From contig NZ_FWFF01000001.1 of assembly GCF_900163715.1 (NCBI RefSeq), positions 186,001 to 250,000 on the forward strand: a DNA stretch of 64,000 bases, read 5' to 3'. The position numbers and the translations under genes were made by a program. Shown one piece after another: positions 1 through 7,514 of this stretch (position 1 is the first letter of the stretch; each line of letters opens with the position of its first letter). Origin of the DNA: Brevibacterium yomogidense. GTDB lineage: Bacteria > Actinomycetota > Actinomycetes > Actinomycetales > Brevibacteriaceae. The notes under the pieces are model-generated. The model had not been told where the DNA came from, made no database searches, and was given only the letters and a program-made list of their open reading frames with translations.

Positions 1-1622
1 GCGTTGAGCTTCATGGTGCAGGAGCCCAGCGGGATCATCGTCCGGTCGAGCGCCAGGTCGCGATCCGCCAGCTTGCGCATGTAGCGCATGAGCTGGGTCT
101 CCGAGCCGATCGAGCGGAAGATCGGGTGGGTGAGGAACTCCGTGGTGCGGTGGAGGTCCGTCGTCCAGGCCGGGGCGGCGATCGCGGCATCCCCGAACGC
201 GCCCTCGCCCGCGGCGTCGAAGGACGCCTCGTCGATCGTCTCAGTCGCTCCCAGCGCGCCGAGCACCGCGTTCGCATCAGCGACGGTGTGCGGCTCGCCG
301 AAGCTCACGGCGACGGTCGTGGAATCGATGCGGCGGATGTTCACGCCCGCCTCATCGGCGGCACGGACTGCGGCATCGGCGTCCGGGACGGTCAGCGCGA
401 CGGTGTCGAAGAACTCCGCGTCGTCGCCGCCGGCCAGCGACGTGCCGTCGACCGAGACGACTGCGGCGGCGAAGGAGGTCGCCAGTCGGTGGACGCGCGA
501 CGCGATGCGGCTGAGGCCCACGGGTCCGTGGTAGACGGCGTAGAAGCTCGCCACGACCGCCAGCAGCGCCTGCGCGGTGCAGATGTTGCTCGTCGCCTTC
601 TGCCGGCGGATGTGCTGCTCGCGCGTCTGGAGCGCCAGGCGGTAGCCGGGCTTGCCGTCCTTGTCGTAGCTCACGCCCACGAGGCGGCCGGGCAGCTGGC
701 GCTGCAGGCCCGACTTCACGGCCATGAAGCCTGCGTGGGGGCCGCCGAAGAACAGGGGGACGCCGAACCGCTGGGCGGAGCCCACCGCGATGTCGGCGCC
801 CTGCGAGCCGGGGTCCTTGAGCAGTGTGAGAGCGAGGAGGTCCGCTGCGAAGGTGACGAGCGCGCCGCGCTCCTTGGCACCTGCGATCGCGTCGTCGAAG
901 GAGCGGATGCGGCCGGAGGTGCCGGGCTGGGCGACGACGATGCCGAACACCTCTTCGCCCACGAGGCCCCGGGAGAGGTCCTCGACGCGGACGGTGAAGT
1001 CCATCGCACGGGCACGTGCGCGGACCACGGCGATCGACTGCGGGTGGAGCTCGGAGTCGAGCACCACGGTCGATCCCTTCTTCGAGGCGCGGCGCATGAG
1101 CAGGACGGCCTCTGCGACCGCAGTTGCCTCGTCGAGGAGCGAGGCGTTCGCGATGTCGAGTCCCGTGAGGTCCTGGACCGCGGTCTGGAAGTTCAGCAGG
1201 GCCTCGAGGCGGCCCTGGCTGATCTCCGGCTGGTACGGGGTGTAAGCGGTGTACCAGGCAGGGTTCTCCACGACGTTGCGGCGGATGACCGCCGGGGTGG
1301 TCGTGTCGTGGAAGCCCTGCCCGATCATCTGGACGCGCATCGTGTTCTTCGCGGCGAGCTCACGCAGCCGTGCGAGAGTCTCGCGCTCCCCCATCGGAGC
1401 GTAGGTGAGCGGATCCGCCTGTGCGATGCTCGCCGGCACGGCCTCGGCGGCCAGCGCCTCGAGCGAGTCGTAGCCCAGCTCTGCGAGCATCTCCTGCGTC
1501 TGCGAAGCGCGCGGACCGATGTGCCGGTCAGCGAAGGGGCGGGGTGCGTCTCCCCGTGCCGCACTCACGTGCGACAGTGCGGCGGCCGCATCAGGGGTCC
1601 GGGTTTCAGCGCCTGCGGTCAT
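1..1622 (-). CDS. gcvP: Glycine dehydrogenase (decarboxylating), P-protein; N-terminal part
   Basis: P-protein of the glycine cleavage system, the PLP enzyme that decarboxylates glycine and passes the aminomethyl group to the lipoylated H-protein in the cytosol. About 540 residues are present; the frame is open at the left edge, so the C-terminal half with the PLP-binding lysine lies outside. Visible family signatures in order are RHIGP (res 33-37), MIGQGFHDT, YTPYQPEISQGR, FFGGPHAGF, ALQTREQHIRR, ATSNICTAQ and, at the window edge, IPLGSCTMKLN. The ATG at 1622 follows GGAGGAG by 7 nt. A glycine riboswitch lies in the leader, so the gene is probably glycine-induced. The family assignment is certain; completeness of the gene cannot be judged here. 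Confidence 0.96.
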   Translation of the reverse strand, partial: MTAGAETRTPDAAAALSHVSAARGDAPRPFADRHIGPRASQTQEMLAELGYDSLEALAAEAVPASIAQADPLTYAPMGERETLARLRELAAKNTMRVQMIGQGFHDTTTPAVIRRNVVENPAWYTAYTPYQPEISQGRLEALLNFQTAVQDLTGLDIANASLLDEATAVAEAVLLMRRASKKGSTVVLDSELHPQSIAVVRARARAMDFTVRVEDLSRGLVGEEVFGIVVAQPGTSGRIRSFDDAIAGAKERGALVTFAADLLALTLLKDPGSQGADIAVGSAQRFGVPLFFGGPHAGFMAVKSGLQRQLPGRLVGVSYDKDGKPGYRLALQTREQHIRRQKATSNICTAQALLAVVASFYAVYHGPVGLSRIASRVHRLATSFAAAVVSVDGTSLAGGDDAEFFDTVALTVPDADAAVRAADEAGVNIRRIDSTTVAVSFGEPHTVADANAVLGALGATETIDEASFDAAGEGAFGDAAIAAPAWTTDLHRTTEFLTHPIFRSIGSETQLMRYMRKLADRDLALDRTMIPLGSCTMKLN

Positions 1623-1767
1623 CGAGGATCTCCTCCGTCGGGTGCGTCCATCACGGGGACGGACACTGATCGGTTCGTCCTCCCCGCTCTGTCGACGTCC
1701 TGCACTGCCCGTCCGGATCTCTCCGGACGCACGGTCAGCCCGCTTCAGAGTCGCCTGCACATCGCGG

Positions 1768-1836
1768 TACTGGGCCTGAGAGTTTCCCGGGGAGGGATTG
1801 CACCTACGGCGCCGCCTGAGCGGCTCTCCCACGCTG
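1768..1836 (-). ncRNA. Glycine riboswitch aptamer in the gcvP leader
   Basis: Read on the minus strand, the segment has the glycine-aptamer signatures in the right order: GGGAGAGC, then GCCGUAGGUGCAA, then AAACUCUCAGGCCC. It lies about 150 nt upstream of the gcvP start and is transcribed with it. Only one aptamer is convincing; the following 140 nt instead contain a GC-rich hairpin (plus-strand 1711-1728, GTCCGGA-TCTC-TCCGGAC type) that could be part of the expression platform. Confidence 0.85.
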
Positions 1837-1899
1837 TGTCGTATCGGCGTATCTGGAATACAGGATAGGCGACGGGGCACCGGACTGGCCACCCCTCGT

Positions 1900-1961
1900 G
1901 CGTCAGCCGGGTCGCACGGCCCACGTGTCAGCCGGGTCGCACGGCCCACGTGTCAGCCGGG
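1900..1961. repeat. 25-bp tandem repeat at the 3' end of the NRAMP-family gene
   Basis: Two 25-bp units (1900-1924, 1925-1949; one mismatch) and a partial third (1950-1961), core GTCAGCCGGGTCGCACGG. The partial unit contains the transporter's own TGA (1953-1955, minus strand), and each upstream unit repeats that TGA. With a 25-bp period the three stops fall in three different frames. Confidence 0.9.
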
Positions 1962-3266
1962 CTGGAAGGCGCTGATCAGCTGGTTGACGCCGAGCACCAG
2001 GAAGATCAGCGTGATGAGCACGAAGACGACGTTGAGGATCCAGCCGTTGCGCCACTCCTTCGGCATGTGCCTGCCGTTGAGCAGGAACAGGAGCGTGACC
2101 GCGAGGAACGGCATGAAGAAGGATCCGAGCACGCCGTAGGCGATGATGATGCCGACCGGCTTGCCCAGCAGGAGCAGCAGCATCGGCGGGAACGTGAGCC
2201 ACAGGACGTAGAACTTGTAGTACTTCCCGCCCGAGCGGCGGGCCGGATGGTCCTCCGGCCGCTTCCGCACGCGGCCCCAGAAGTCCGCGAACATGATCGA
2301 CACGCCGTTCCACACGCCCAGGATGGACGAGAACGATGCCGCCCAGAAGCCGATGAGGAACAGGTGGCCGACGAACGCCCCGTATTCGGCGGCGAGCACA
2401 TCGGACAGCTGGACCAGGCCCTCGTCACCGGATTCGATCGCGATGTTCGCCGAATGCAGCAGCTCCGCACCGATGATGAGCATCGCGATGACGAAGACGC
2501 CGGAGAGGACGTAGGCGAAGCCGTTGTCGATCCGCATGACCTTCATCCACTTCGGCGTGTACCAGCCCTTCTCCTTGAGCCAGTAGCCGTAGGCCGCGAG
2601 CGTGATCGTCCCGCCCACGCCGCCGGCGATGCTCAGGGTGTAGATCAGACCGCCCTCCGGGATGGTCGGGATCAGGCCCTGGAGGGCGTCGAGCAGGTTC
2701 GGGGCGGCGAAGGCGGCGGATCCCACGACCGTGACGAACATGAGGCCGACGAAGAACGCGACGACCTTCTCCAGCGCGTGGTACCTGCCGAACCAGACGA
2801 GCGCGGCGCCCACGAGCCCGGAGAAGATCGCGTACGCGATGAAGGGGATCTGCGGGAAGACGGTGTAGATCGGCAGTGCTGAGGCGGACATCGCGGTCGC
2901 GCCGTACACGAAGCCCCACACCAGGATGTACGGGCCGAAGTAGACGGACGTCCACTTCCCCAGGCGCCGCCAGCCCTCGAAGATCGAGTGACCGGTGGCC
3001 AGCGACCAGCGTCCCGCCCCCTCCACGAGGAAGATCTTGATGATGACGCCCGCGACCGCCGCCCACAGGAGTGCGTAGCCGTACATGGATCCGGCCACGA
3101 GCGTCGCGATGAGGTCACCGGCTCCGATGCCGGTCGCCGCGACGACGAGGCCCGGCCCGAGGACCCTCCACTTCGGCTTCTCACCGGGCGCGATGTCGTC
3201 GGCGCGTGCCGTGTCGGAGGTGTCGTGGTCGTGCGGGGAGCCCTCGCCCGCCTGCTCGTCCGTCAT
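1953..3266 (-). CDS. NRAMP (SLC11)-superfamily membrane transporter, atypical
   Basis: Integral membrane protein of 437 residues with a His/Asp-rich cytoplasmic N-terminus (about 35 residues) and roughly 11 hydrophobic segments in the NRAMP pattern. Classical NRAMP members import Mn2+/Fe2+ with protons. The metal-binding DPGN of TM1 is here GAGD (res 48-51) and TM6 reads GGVGGTITLAAYGYWL without the MPH motif, so this belongs to a divergent branch whose substrate cannot be assumed; Mg2+ or a non-metal solute is possible. The family call rests on the TGIGAGDLIAT / LVAGSMYGYALLW core and overall topology. The gene is monocistronic, separated by about 100 bp from the amidohydrolase upstream. The stop codon lies in a tandem repeat. 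Confidence 0.8.
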   Translation of the reverse strand: MTDEQAGEGSPHDHDTSDTARADDIAPGEKPKWRVLGPGLVVAATGIGAGDLIATLVAGSMYGYALLWAAVAGVIIKIFLVEGAGRWSLATGHSIFEGWRRLGKWTSVYFGPYILVWGFVYGATAMSASALPIYTVFPQIPFIAYAIFSGLVGAALVWFGRYHALEKVVAFFVGLMFVTVVGSAAFAAPNLLDALQGLIPTIPEGGLIYTLSIAGGVGGTITLAAYGYWLKEKGWYTPKWMKVMRIDNGFAYVLSGVFVIAMLIIGAELLHSANIAIESGDEGLVQLSDVLAAEYGAFVGHLFLIGFWAASFSSILGVWNGVSIMFADFWGRVRKRPEDHPARRSGGKYYKFYVLWLTFPPMLLLLLGKPVGIIIAYGVLGSFFMPFLAVTLLFLLNGRHMPKEWRNGWILNVVFVLITLIFLVLGVNQLISAFQPG

Positions 3267-3320
3267 ACGGGCAGTCTACAGAATGTGGCCTGCGACACAG
3301 AGGTCGATACCGCCGATCAC

Positions 3321-3373
3321 GCCCCTCGCACCCGGCCCCTCACACGCGCCCCCCACACGCGCCCCTCACACCC
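3321..3373. repeat. 13-bp tandem repeat at the 3' end of the amidohydrolase
   Basis: Units of the form GCCCCTCACACSC at 3335-3347, 3348-3360 and 3361-3373, with a 14-bp variant at 3321-3334. The last unit carries the amidohydrolase TGA (3366-3368, minus strand) and the unit at 3335 repeats it in another frame. Confidence 0.85.
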
Positions 3374-5198
3374 GGGCGAAGGCGACCTCGCCGGCGACAG
3401 CGGTGAGGTGGACGGTCGCGTCGCGCACCGCCTCGGCGTGCTCGAACAGCGCCTCCTCGCTCGCGTACTCGCCCGTCACCCCGCTGCCGCCGTCGGCTCG
3501 CAGGGGGTCGACGTCCACCGCGATGAGGTCGGCGGCCATGCCGGGGGCCAGCGTGCCCACGGTCCCTTCCAGTCCGGCCGCATACGCCGCCCCCGAGGTG
3601 TGGGCCGCGATCGCGTCCCATGCCGGGATCCGCCGGCCGGGCTCGAACGTCGTCGACGGATCGCCTCCGAAGTCAGCACGGGTCATCGCGGCGTAGATCG
3701 CGGCGAACGGGTCGGTCGGCTCGACGGGGCCGTCCGAGCCGAAGGCGACCGGAGCACCTGCTGCGAGCAGGTCCTTCCACGCGTAGGCCGCCAGCCGCGG
3801 ATCCGGCCTGAGGGAGTCCAGCAGGTGCAGGTCGGAGATGCAGTGCCGCGGCTGCATCGACGCCACGATGCCCATCTGCGCGAAGAGCCGGACCTCCTCC
3901 GGCCTGACGAACTGCGCATGCTCGATGCGGTGGCGCAGGGGCCTGTCGTACCGGGCCTCCGCCTCACGGGACGCGGCGCGGGTGCGGGAGAAGGCCCTCA
4001 GCACGTGGTGGTTGGCCCGGTCGCCGATCGCGTGGACCGCCAGGCTGATGCCCGCCTGGAGCGCCTCCGTGATCTGCTCGACGAGCAGATCCTCGCCCGC
4101 GATCGGCAGACCGTAGTTGGGGAGGTGGTCCTCGCCCGGGCGCGTGGGGAACGGATCGGTCATGTACGAGGTCTGCGATCCCAGCGCTCCGTCGGAGAAC
4201 AGCTTGAGTCCGCCGCGGACGAACCATCCGTCGCGCGCCGGATCGTCCCACGAGAGCGCCGGCTCCGGCATCCCCGTGGGGCTCGTGCGCCTCCGCCCCA
4301 CCTGGTCACCCGTCCGCCAGCCGACGGCCCGCGCCCATTCGAGCTCGTCGAGACGGAGGTACTTGACGACGCGCATCAGCAGCCCGTCGTTGGCGCGCAG
4401 CGCGTCCCACGCCTCCTGCGACGCCGCCCCGTCGATGTCGTGGACCCCGGTGAGACCCTCCGCCAACCATTTCCGCTGCGCCATGCGCATGTTCTGCGCG
4501 CGCTGATCGAGGGAGAGCGCCGGCATCGCGCGCTCAGCGATCGTGGCGGCATCCTCGCGCAGGATGCCCGTCGCACGCCCGCTGCCGTCACGGACGATCT
4601 CGCCGCCCACCGGATTGGGGGTGTCGTCGTGGATACCTACAGCCTCGAGTGCGGCGCCGTTGAGCCAGAGCGTGTGGTAATCGATCGACCAGAGGGCGAC
4701 CGGTCGGTCCGGCACAGCTTCATCCAGCAGCCCGCGATCGGGCTGGTATGAGCCGCCGCGGCCCATGTCCCACGTGTTCGAGTCCCATCGGCCGCCGGTG
4801 ACCCATTCGCCCGGAGGAAGGGTCGCGGCGTGGGCGGCGACGGTGTCCACAGCGGCACGGAGGCTGCGCACCTGGCGGATGTCGACCTCGGAGATGGTGC
4901 TCGCGGTGGACACCGCGTGGAGGTGAGCGTCGACGAAGCCGGGGAGCACGATGCGACCCTCGAGGTCGACCTCGTCGACCGGCGCCGCACCCGCGCGATC
5001 GCGCAGTTCGTGCGCGGACCCGACGGCGACGACACGGCCGTCGCTCACGAGCACGGCCTCGGCGGGATCGCCGGCCTCGGCAGCCTCGGCAGCCTCGGCG
5101 ACCTTCGACGAACCAGCGAATGCGTGCACGCGCCCGTTCGCGAACAGGCGGTGGATTCCGGGGGCGCCGGGGGTGCGGGAGGAGTCGACCGTGTGCAT
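3366..5198 (-). CDS. YtcJ-type metal-dependent amidohydrolase
   Basis: Amidohydrolase-superfamily enzyme (COG1574/YtcJ type), 610 residues from the chosen ATG at 5198; an in-frame ATG at 5264 would add 22 Arg-rich residues that do not look native. Signatures: NGRVHAF near the start, metal-binding HLH in LPGFVDAHLHAVS (res 92-94), HAIGDRANHHVL, RHRIEHAQF, and the C-terminal FGSDGPVEPTDPFAAI. The physiological substrate is unknown; family members hydrolyse amides or amidines. An Ala/Glu-rich insertion, AEAAEAAEAGDPAEA (res about 34-48), is encoded by short direct repeats (GCCTCGGCA units, 5073-5100). It is divergent from the siderophore importer, with the iron boxes in between. Confidence 0.82.
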   Translation of the reverse strand: MHTVDSSRTPGAPGIHRLFANGRVHAFAGSSKVAEAAEAAEAGDPAEAVLVSDGRVVAVGSAHELRDRAGAAPVDEVDLEGRIVLPGFVDAHLHAVSTASTISEVDIRQVRSLRAAVDTVAAHAATLPPGEWVTGGRWDSNTWDMGRGGSYQPDRGLLDEAVPDRPVALWSIDYHTLWLNGAALEAVGIHDDTPNPVGGEIVRDGSGRATGILREDAATIAERAMPALSLDQRAQNMRMAQRKWLAEGLTGVHDIDGAASQEAWDALRANDGLLMRVVKYLRLDELEWARAVGWRTGDQVGRRRTSPTGMPEPALSWDDPARDGWFVRGGLKLFSDGALGSQTSYMTDPFPTRPGEDHLPNYGLPIAGEDLLVEQITEALQAGISLAVHAIGDRANHHVLRAFSRTRAASREAEARYDRPLRHRIEHAQFVRPEEVRLFAQMGIVASMQPRHCISDLHLLDSLRPDPRLAAYAWKDLLAAGAPVAFGSDGPVEPTDPFAAIYAAMTRADFGGDPSTTFEPGRRIPAWDAIAAHTSGAAYAAGLEGTVGTLAPGMAADLIAVDVDPLRADGGSGVTGEYASEEALFEHAEAVRDATVHLTAVAGEVAFARV

Positions 5199-5285
5199 GG
5201 TGCCATCGAACCACAGGCGCGCGCGGCCCGCGCTGCGACGTCCGGATCTGCCGCGGATCCGCATGTGGACTGGATCTCACTTACG

Positions 5286-5304
5286 ATAGATGAGCTTTAC
5301 CTAA
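5286..5304. promoter_or_regulatory. Candidate DtxR/IdeR iron box 1
   Basis: On the minus strand the site reads TTAGGTAAAGCTCATCTAT, matching about 13 of 19 positions of the DtxR consensus TTAGGTTAGSCTAACCTAA. It lies between the amidohydrolase and the siderophore importer. Inferred from consensus match and context only. Confidence 0.6.
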
Positions 5305-5326
5305 TCCCATTCTGTGTGCACACTGT

Positions 5327-5349
5327 GTAGGTGAGGCTTGGCTCACTAC
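5327..5349. promoter_or_regulatory. Candidate DtxR/IdeR iron box 2
   Basis: An imperfect palindrome with arms GTAGGTGAG and CTCACTAC around GCTTGG, matching the DtxR consensus at about 13 of 19 positions. It lies 87 bp before the lipoprotein ATG, downstream of box 1, a position suited to iron-dependent repression of the importer. Confidence 0.55.
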
Positions 5350-5435
5350 GAGCTGACTTCCCATTCGATGCGCTGCGACCCGCCATCCGGCCCGACGCGC
5401 ATCGGATCCCACACACCGCACAGAGGAGCACCCCC

Positions 5436-6437
5436 ATGCACAGACCGAACGTCCGTCTCACCGCCGTCATCGCCTCCACCGCCGCACTCGCGCTGGGGCT
5501 CACCGCCTGCGGGTCGGGCGACGCCGGCGGCGCATCAGCTGAGGCCGCATCCGGCGAGTCCGAGACCGTGACGATCGAGGCGAACGGCGGGTCCGTCGAC
5601 GTGCCCTCCCCCGCCCAGAGCGTCGTCGCCCTGGACAACCGCACGTTCAAGCTCCTCGACGACTGGGGCGTGGAGCTGTCCGGCGGCGCCGTCTCGCTCA
5701 TGCGCGCGGACCTGTCGTACAAGGACGACGAGAGCATCCTGGACATCGGCAGCCACCGCGAGCCGAACCTGGAGAACATCGTCGCCGCAGAGCCGGATCT
5801 GATCATCTCCGGCCAGCGCTTCGCGCAGTACGACGCGGACATCGCGGACCTCGCGGAGGCACCGATCGTCAACCTCGACCCGCGTGAGGGCGAGGACTTC
5901 GGCGACGAGCTCAAGCGCCAGGTGACCACCCTGGGAGAGGTCTTCGACAAGCAGGACGAGGCGCAGGCGCTGGTAGACGACTACGACGCCGCCGTCGAAC
6001 GCGTCTCGGCCGCCTACGACGCGGACGAGACGGTCATGAGCGTCATCACCTCCGGCGGCGACATCAACTACGCCGCGCCCACGGCCGGACGCACGCTGGG
6101 GCCCGTCTACGACTCGCTCGGCCTGACCCCCTCGCTCGAGGTGGACGACGCCTCCAGCGGCGACCAGGGCGACGACATCTCCGTCGAGGCGATCGCGGAC
6201 TCGAATCCCGACTGGATCCTCGTCATGGACCGCGACGCGGGTGTCAGCGCGAACTCCGGTGAGGAGTACACCCCCGCACAGGACCTCATCGCCGATTCCG
6301 CCGCCCTGCAGAACGTGACGGCCGTGGAGGAGGAGAACATCGTCTACATGCCCGAGTACACCTACCTGGATGAGAGCCTCCAGACCTACACCGAATTCTA
6401 CGAGTCGGTGGCAGACGCGATGGAGCAGGGCAACTGA
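5436..6437 (+). CDS. Siderophore ABC transporter substrate-binding lipoprotein
   Basis: Periplasmic-binding-type lipoprotein of 333 residues that would capture a ferric siderophore outside the membrane and hand it to the permeases encoded next. Signal peptide with lipobox LTAC, Cys25. The mature part resembles the FatB/CeuE/YclQ group (class III binding proteins): SVVALDNRTFKLLDDWG near the N-terminus, NIVAAEPDLIISGQR, then a second lobe with PDWILVMDRDAG and a C-terminal YESVADAM helix. The ATG at 5436 follows AGAGGAG; a longer frame beginning at 5331 is not credible because it would precede the signal peptide. It is the first gene of a four-gene importer, behind two candidate iron boxes. 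The exact siderophore (catecholate-like by family) is inferred. Confidence 0.92.
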   Translation: MHRPNVRLTAVIASTAALALGLTACGSGDAGGASAEAASGESETVTIEANGGSVDVPSPAQSVVALDNRTFKLLDDWGVELSGGAVSLMRADLSYKDDESILDIGSHREPNLENIVAAEPDLIISGQRFAQYDADIADLAEAPIVNLDPREGEDFGDELKRQVTTLGEVFDKQDEAQALVDDYDAAVERVSAAYDADETVMSVITSGGDINYAAPTAGRTLGPVYDSLGLTPSLEVDDASSGDQGDDISVEAIADSNPDWILVMDRDAGVSANSGEEYTPAQDLIADSAALQNVTAVEEENIVYMPEYTYLDESLQTYTEFYESVADAMEQGN

Positions 6438-6465
6438 CCTCGCAGCCCTCACCGCAGAGCTCGGC

Positions 6466-6508
6466 AGCGGGCCCGGCGCCGGACGTCACGTCCGGCGCTG
6501 GGCCCGCT
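6466..6508 (+). terminator. Strong hairpin between binding protein and permease
   Basis: Two 20-bp arms (6466-6485, 6489-6508; one mismatch, 3-nt loop) with core GGGCCCGGCGCCGGACG. It starts 29 bp after the lipoprotein stop and lies inside an operon, so it is more likely an attenuator or mRNA-stabilising stem that raises binding-protein output over permease output than a complete terminator. Confidence 0.7.
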
Positions 6509-6595
6509 CACCCGCCTGCCCACGCGTCTGCGCGCCCGCCTGCGCGCGGAGATGCCGGTCGGTCGCAGCGCGGCCACCGCCTCTTCACCTGGCCG

Positions 6596-7513
6596 ATGGC
6601 CATCGGGCTGCTCGTGACCGCGGCACTCGTGGTCACGAGCCTGTTCGTCGGCGAGTACGACGTCCTGGGCGCCGAGGACGGTGCGCAGATGTTCGGCATC
6701 ACCCGCATCCCGCGCACCGTCGCGCTCGTGCTCTCAGGTGCCGCGATGGCGATGTGCGGCCTGGTCATGCAGATGATCACCCAGAACCGCTTCGTCGAGC
6801 CCACGACGACCGGCACGACCGAGTGGGCGGGCCTGGGACTGCTGGCCGTCATGATCCTCGCACCCGATTCGCCGCTGGTCGTCAAGATGATCGCGGCCGT
6901 CGTCTCCGCCTTCATCGGCACCATGATCTTCTTCGCGTTCCTGCAGCGCGTCACCCTGCGGTCATCGATCATCGTCCCGATCGTCGGCATCATGCTGGGC
7001 GGGGTCGTCGGCGCCGTGTCCACGTTCTTCGCGCTCCAGACGAACATGCTCCAGAGCCTGGGCATCTGGTTCGCCGGCTCCTTCACCGGCATCATCCAGG
7101 GCCAGTGGGAGCCGCTCCTGGTGGTCGTCATCGTGGTCGTCGCGGTCTTCATCGCCGCGGACCGCTTCACCGCCGCCGGCCTGGGCGAGGAGTTCGCCAC
7201 GAACATCGGCCTCAACTACCACATGGTGGTGCTGCTGGGCACCGGCCTCATCGCGATCGCGACCGGCATCGTCACCGTCGTCGTGGGCAACCTGCCGTTC
7301 CTGGGCCTCATCGTCCCGAACATCGTGTCGATGTTCCGCGGAGACGACCTGCGCTCGAACCTGCCGTGGGTAGCCCTCGTGGGCATCTGCACCGTCACCG
7401 TCTGCGACCTCATCGGCCGCACGATCATCTCGCCGTTCGAAGTGCCGGTCTCCCTCCTGCTCTCCGTGGTCGGGGCGATCGTCTTCATCGCACTCATCGT
7501 CAGGAGGCGCTGA
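6596..7513 (+). CDS. FecCD-family siderophore permease, first subunit
   Basis: Polytopic permease of 305 residues (FecCD/BtuC superfamily), one half of the ferric-siderophore channel. Family signatures: RIPRTVALVLSGAAMAMCGLVMQMITQNRFVEP, spanning the first conserved helices, and the C-terminal GNLPFLGLIVPNIVSMFRGDD. It corresponds in position and motif to the YclN/FatD type. The ATG at 6596 is the first ATG, GTG or TTG in frame after the previous gene; no clear ribosome site precedes it. The frame is open back through the hairpin into the lipoprotein gene, and a CTG overlapping the lipoprotein stop (CTGA, 6434) is the only other near-cognate start noticed. The product is therefore certain but the N-terminus is not. 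Confidence 0.9.
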   Translation: MAIGLLVTAALVVTSLFVGEYDVLGAEDGAQMFGITRIPRTVALVLSGAAMAMCGLVMQMITQNRFVEPTTTGTTEWAGLGLLAVMILAPDSPLVVKMIAAVVSAFIGTMIFFAFLQRVTLRSSIIVPIVGIMLGGVVGAVSTFFALQTNMLQSLGIWFAGSFTGIIQGQWEPLLVVVIVVVAVFIAADRFTAAGLGEEFATNIGLNYHMVVLLGTGLIAIATGIVTVVVGNLPFLGLIVPNIVSMFRGDDLRSNLPWVALVGICTVTVCDLIGRTIISPFEVPVSLLLSVVGAIVFIALIVRRR

Positions 7514-7514
7514 C

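Noticed and set aside
1640-1765. Second glycine aptamer between the first aptamer and gcvP
   Set aside because: A GGAGAGA occurs but the downstream conserved GCAA-type and CUCUCAGG segments are missing; hairpins only.
126-1868. Long plus-strand open frame antisense to gcvP
   Set aside because: Arg/Gly/Asp-rich translation without family motifs; it is the shadow of gcvP, whose own frame shows all P-protein signatures.
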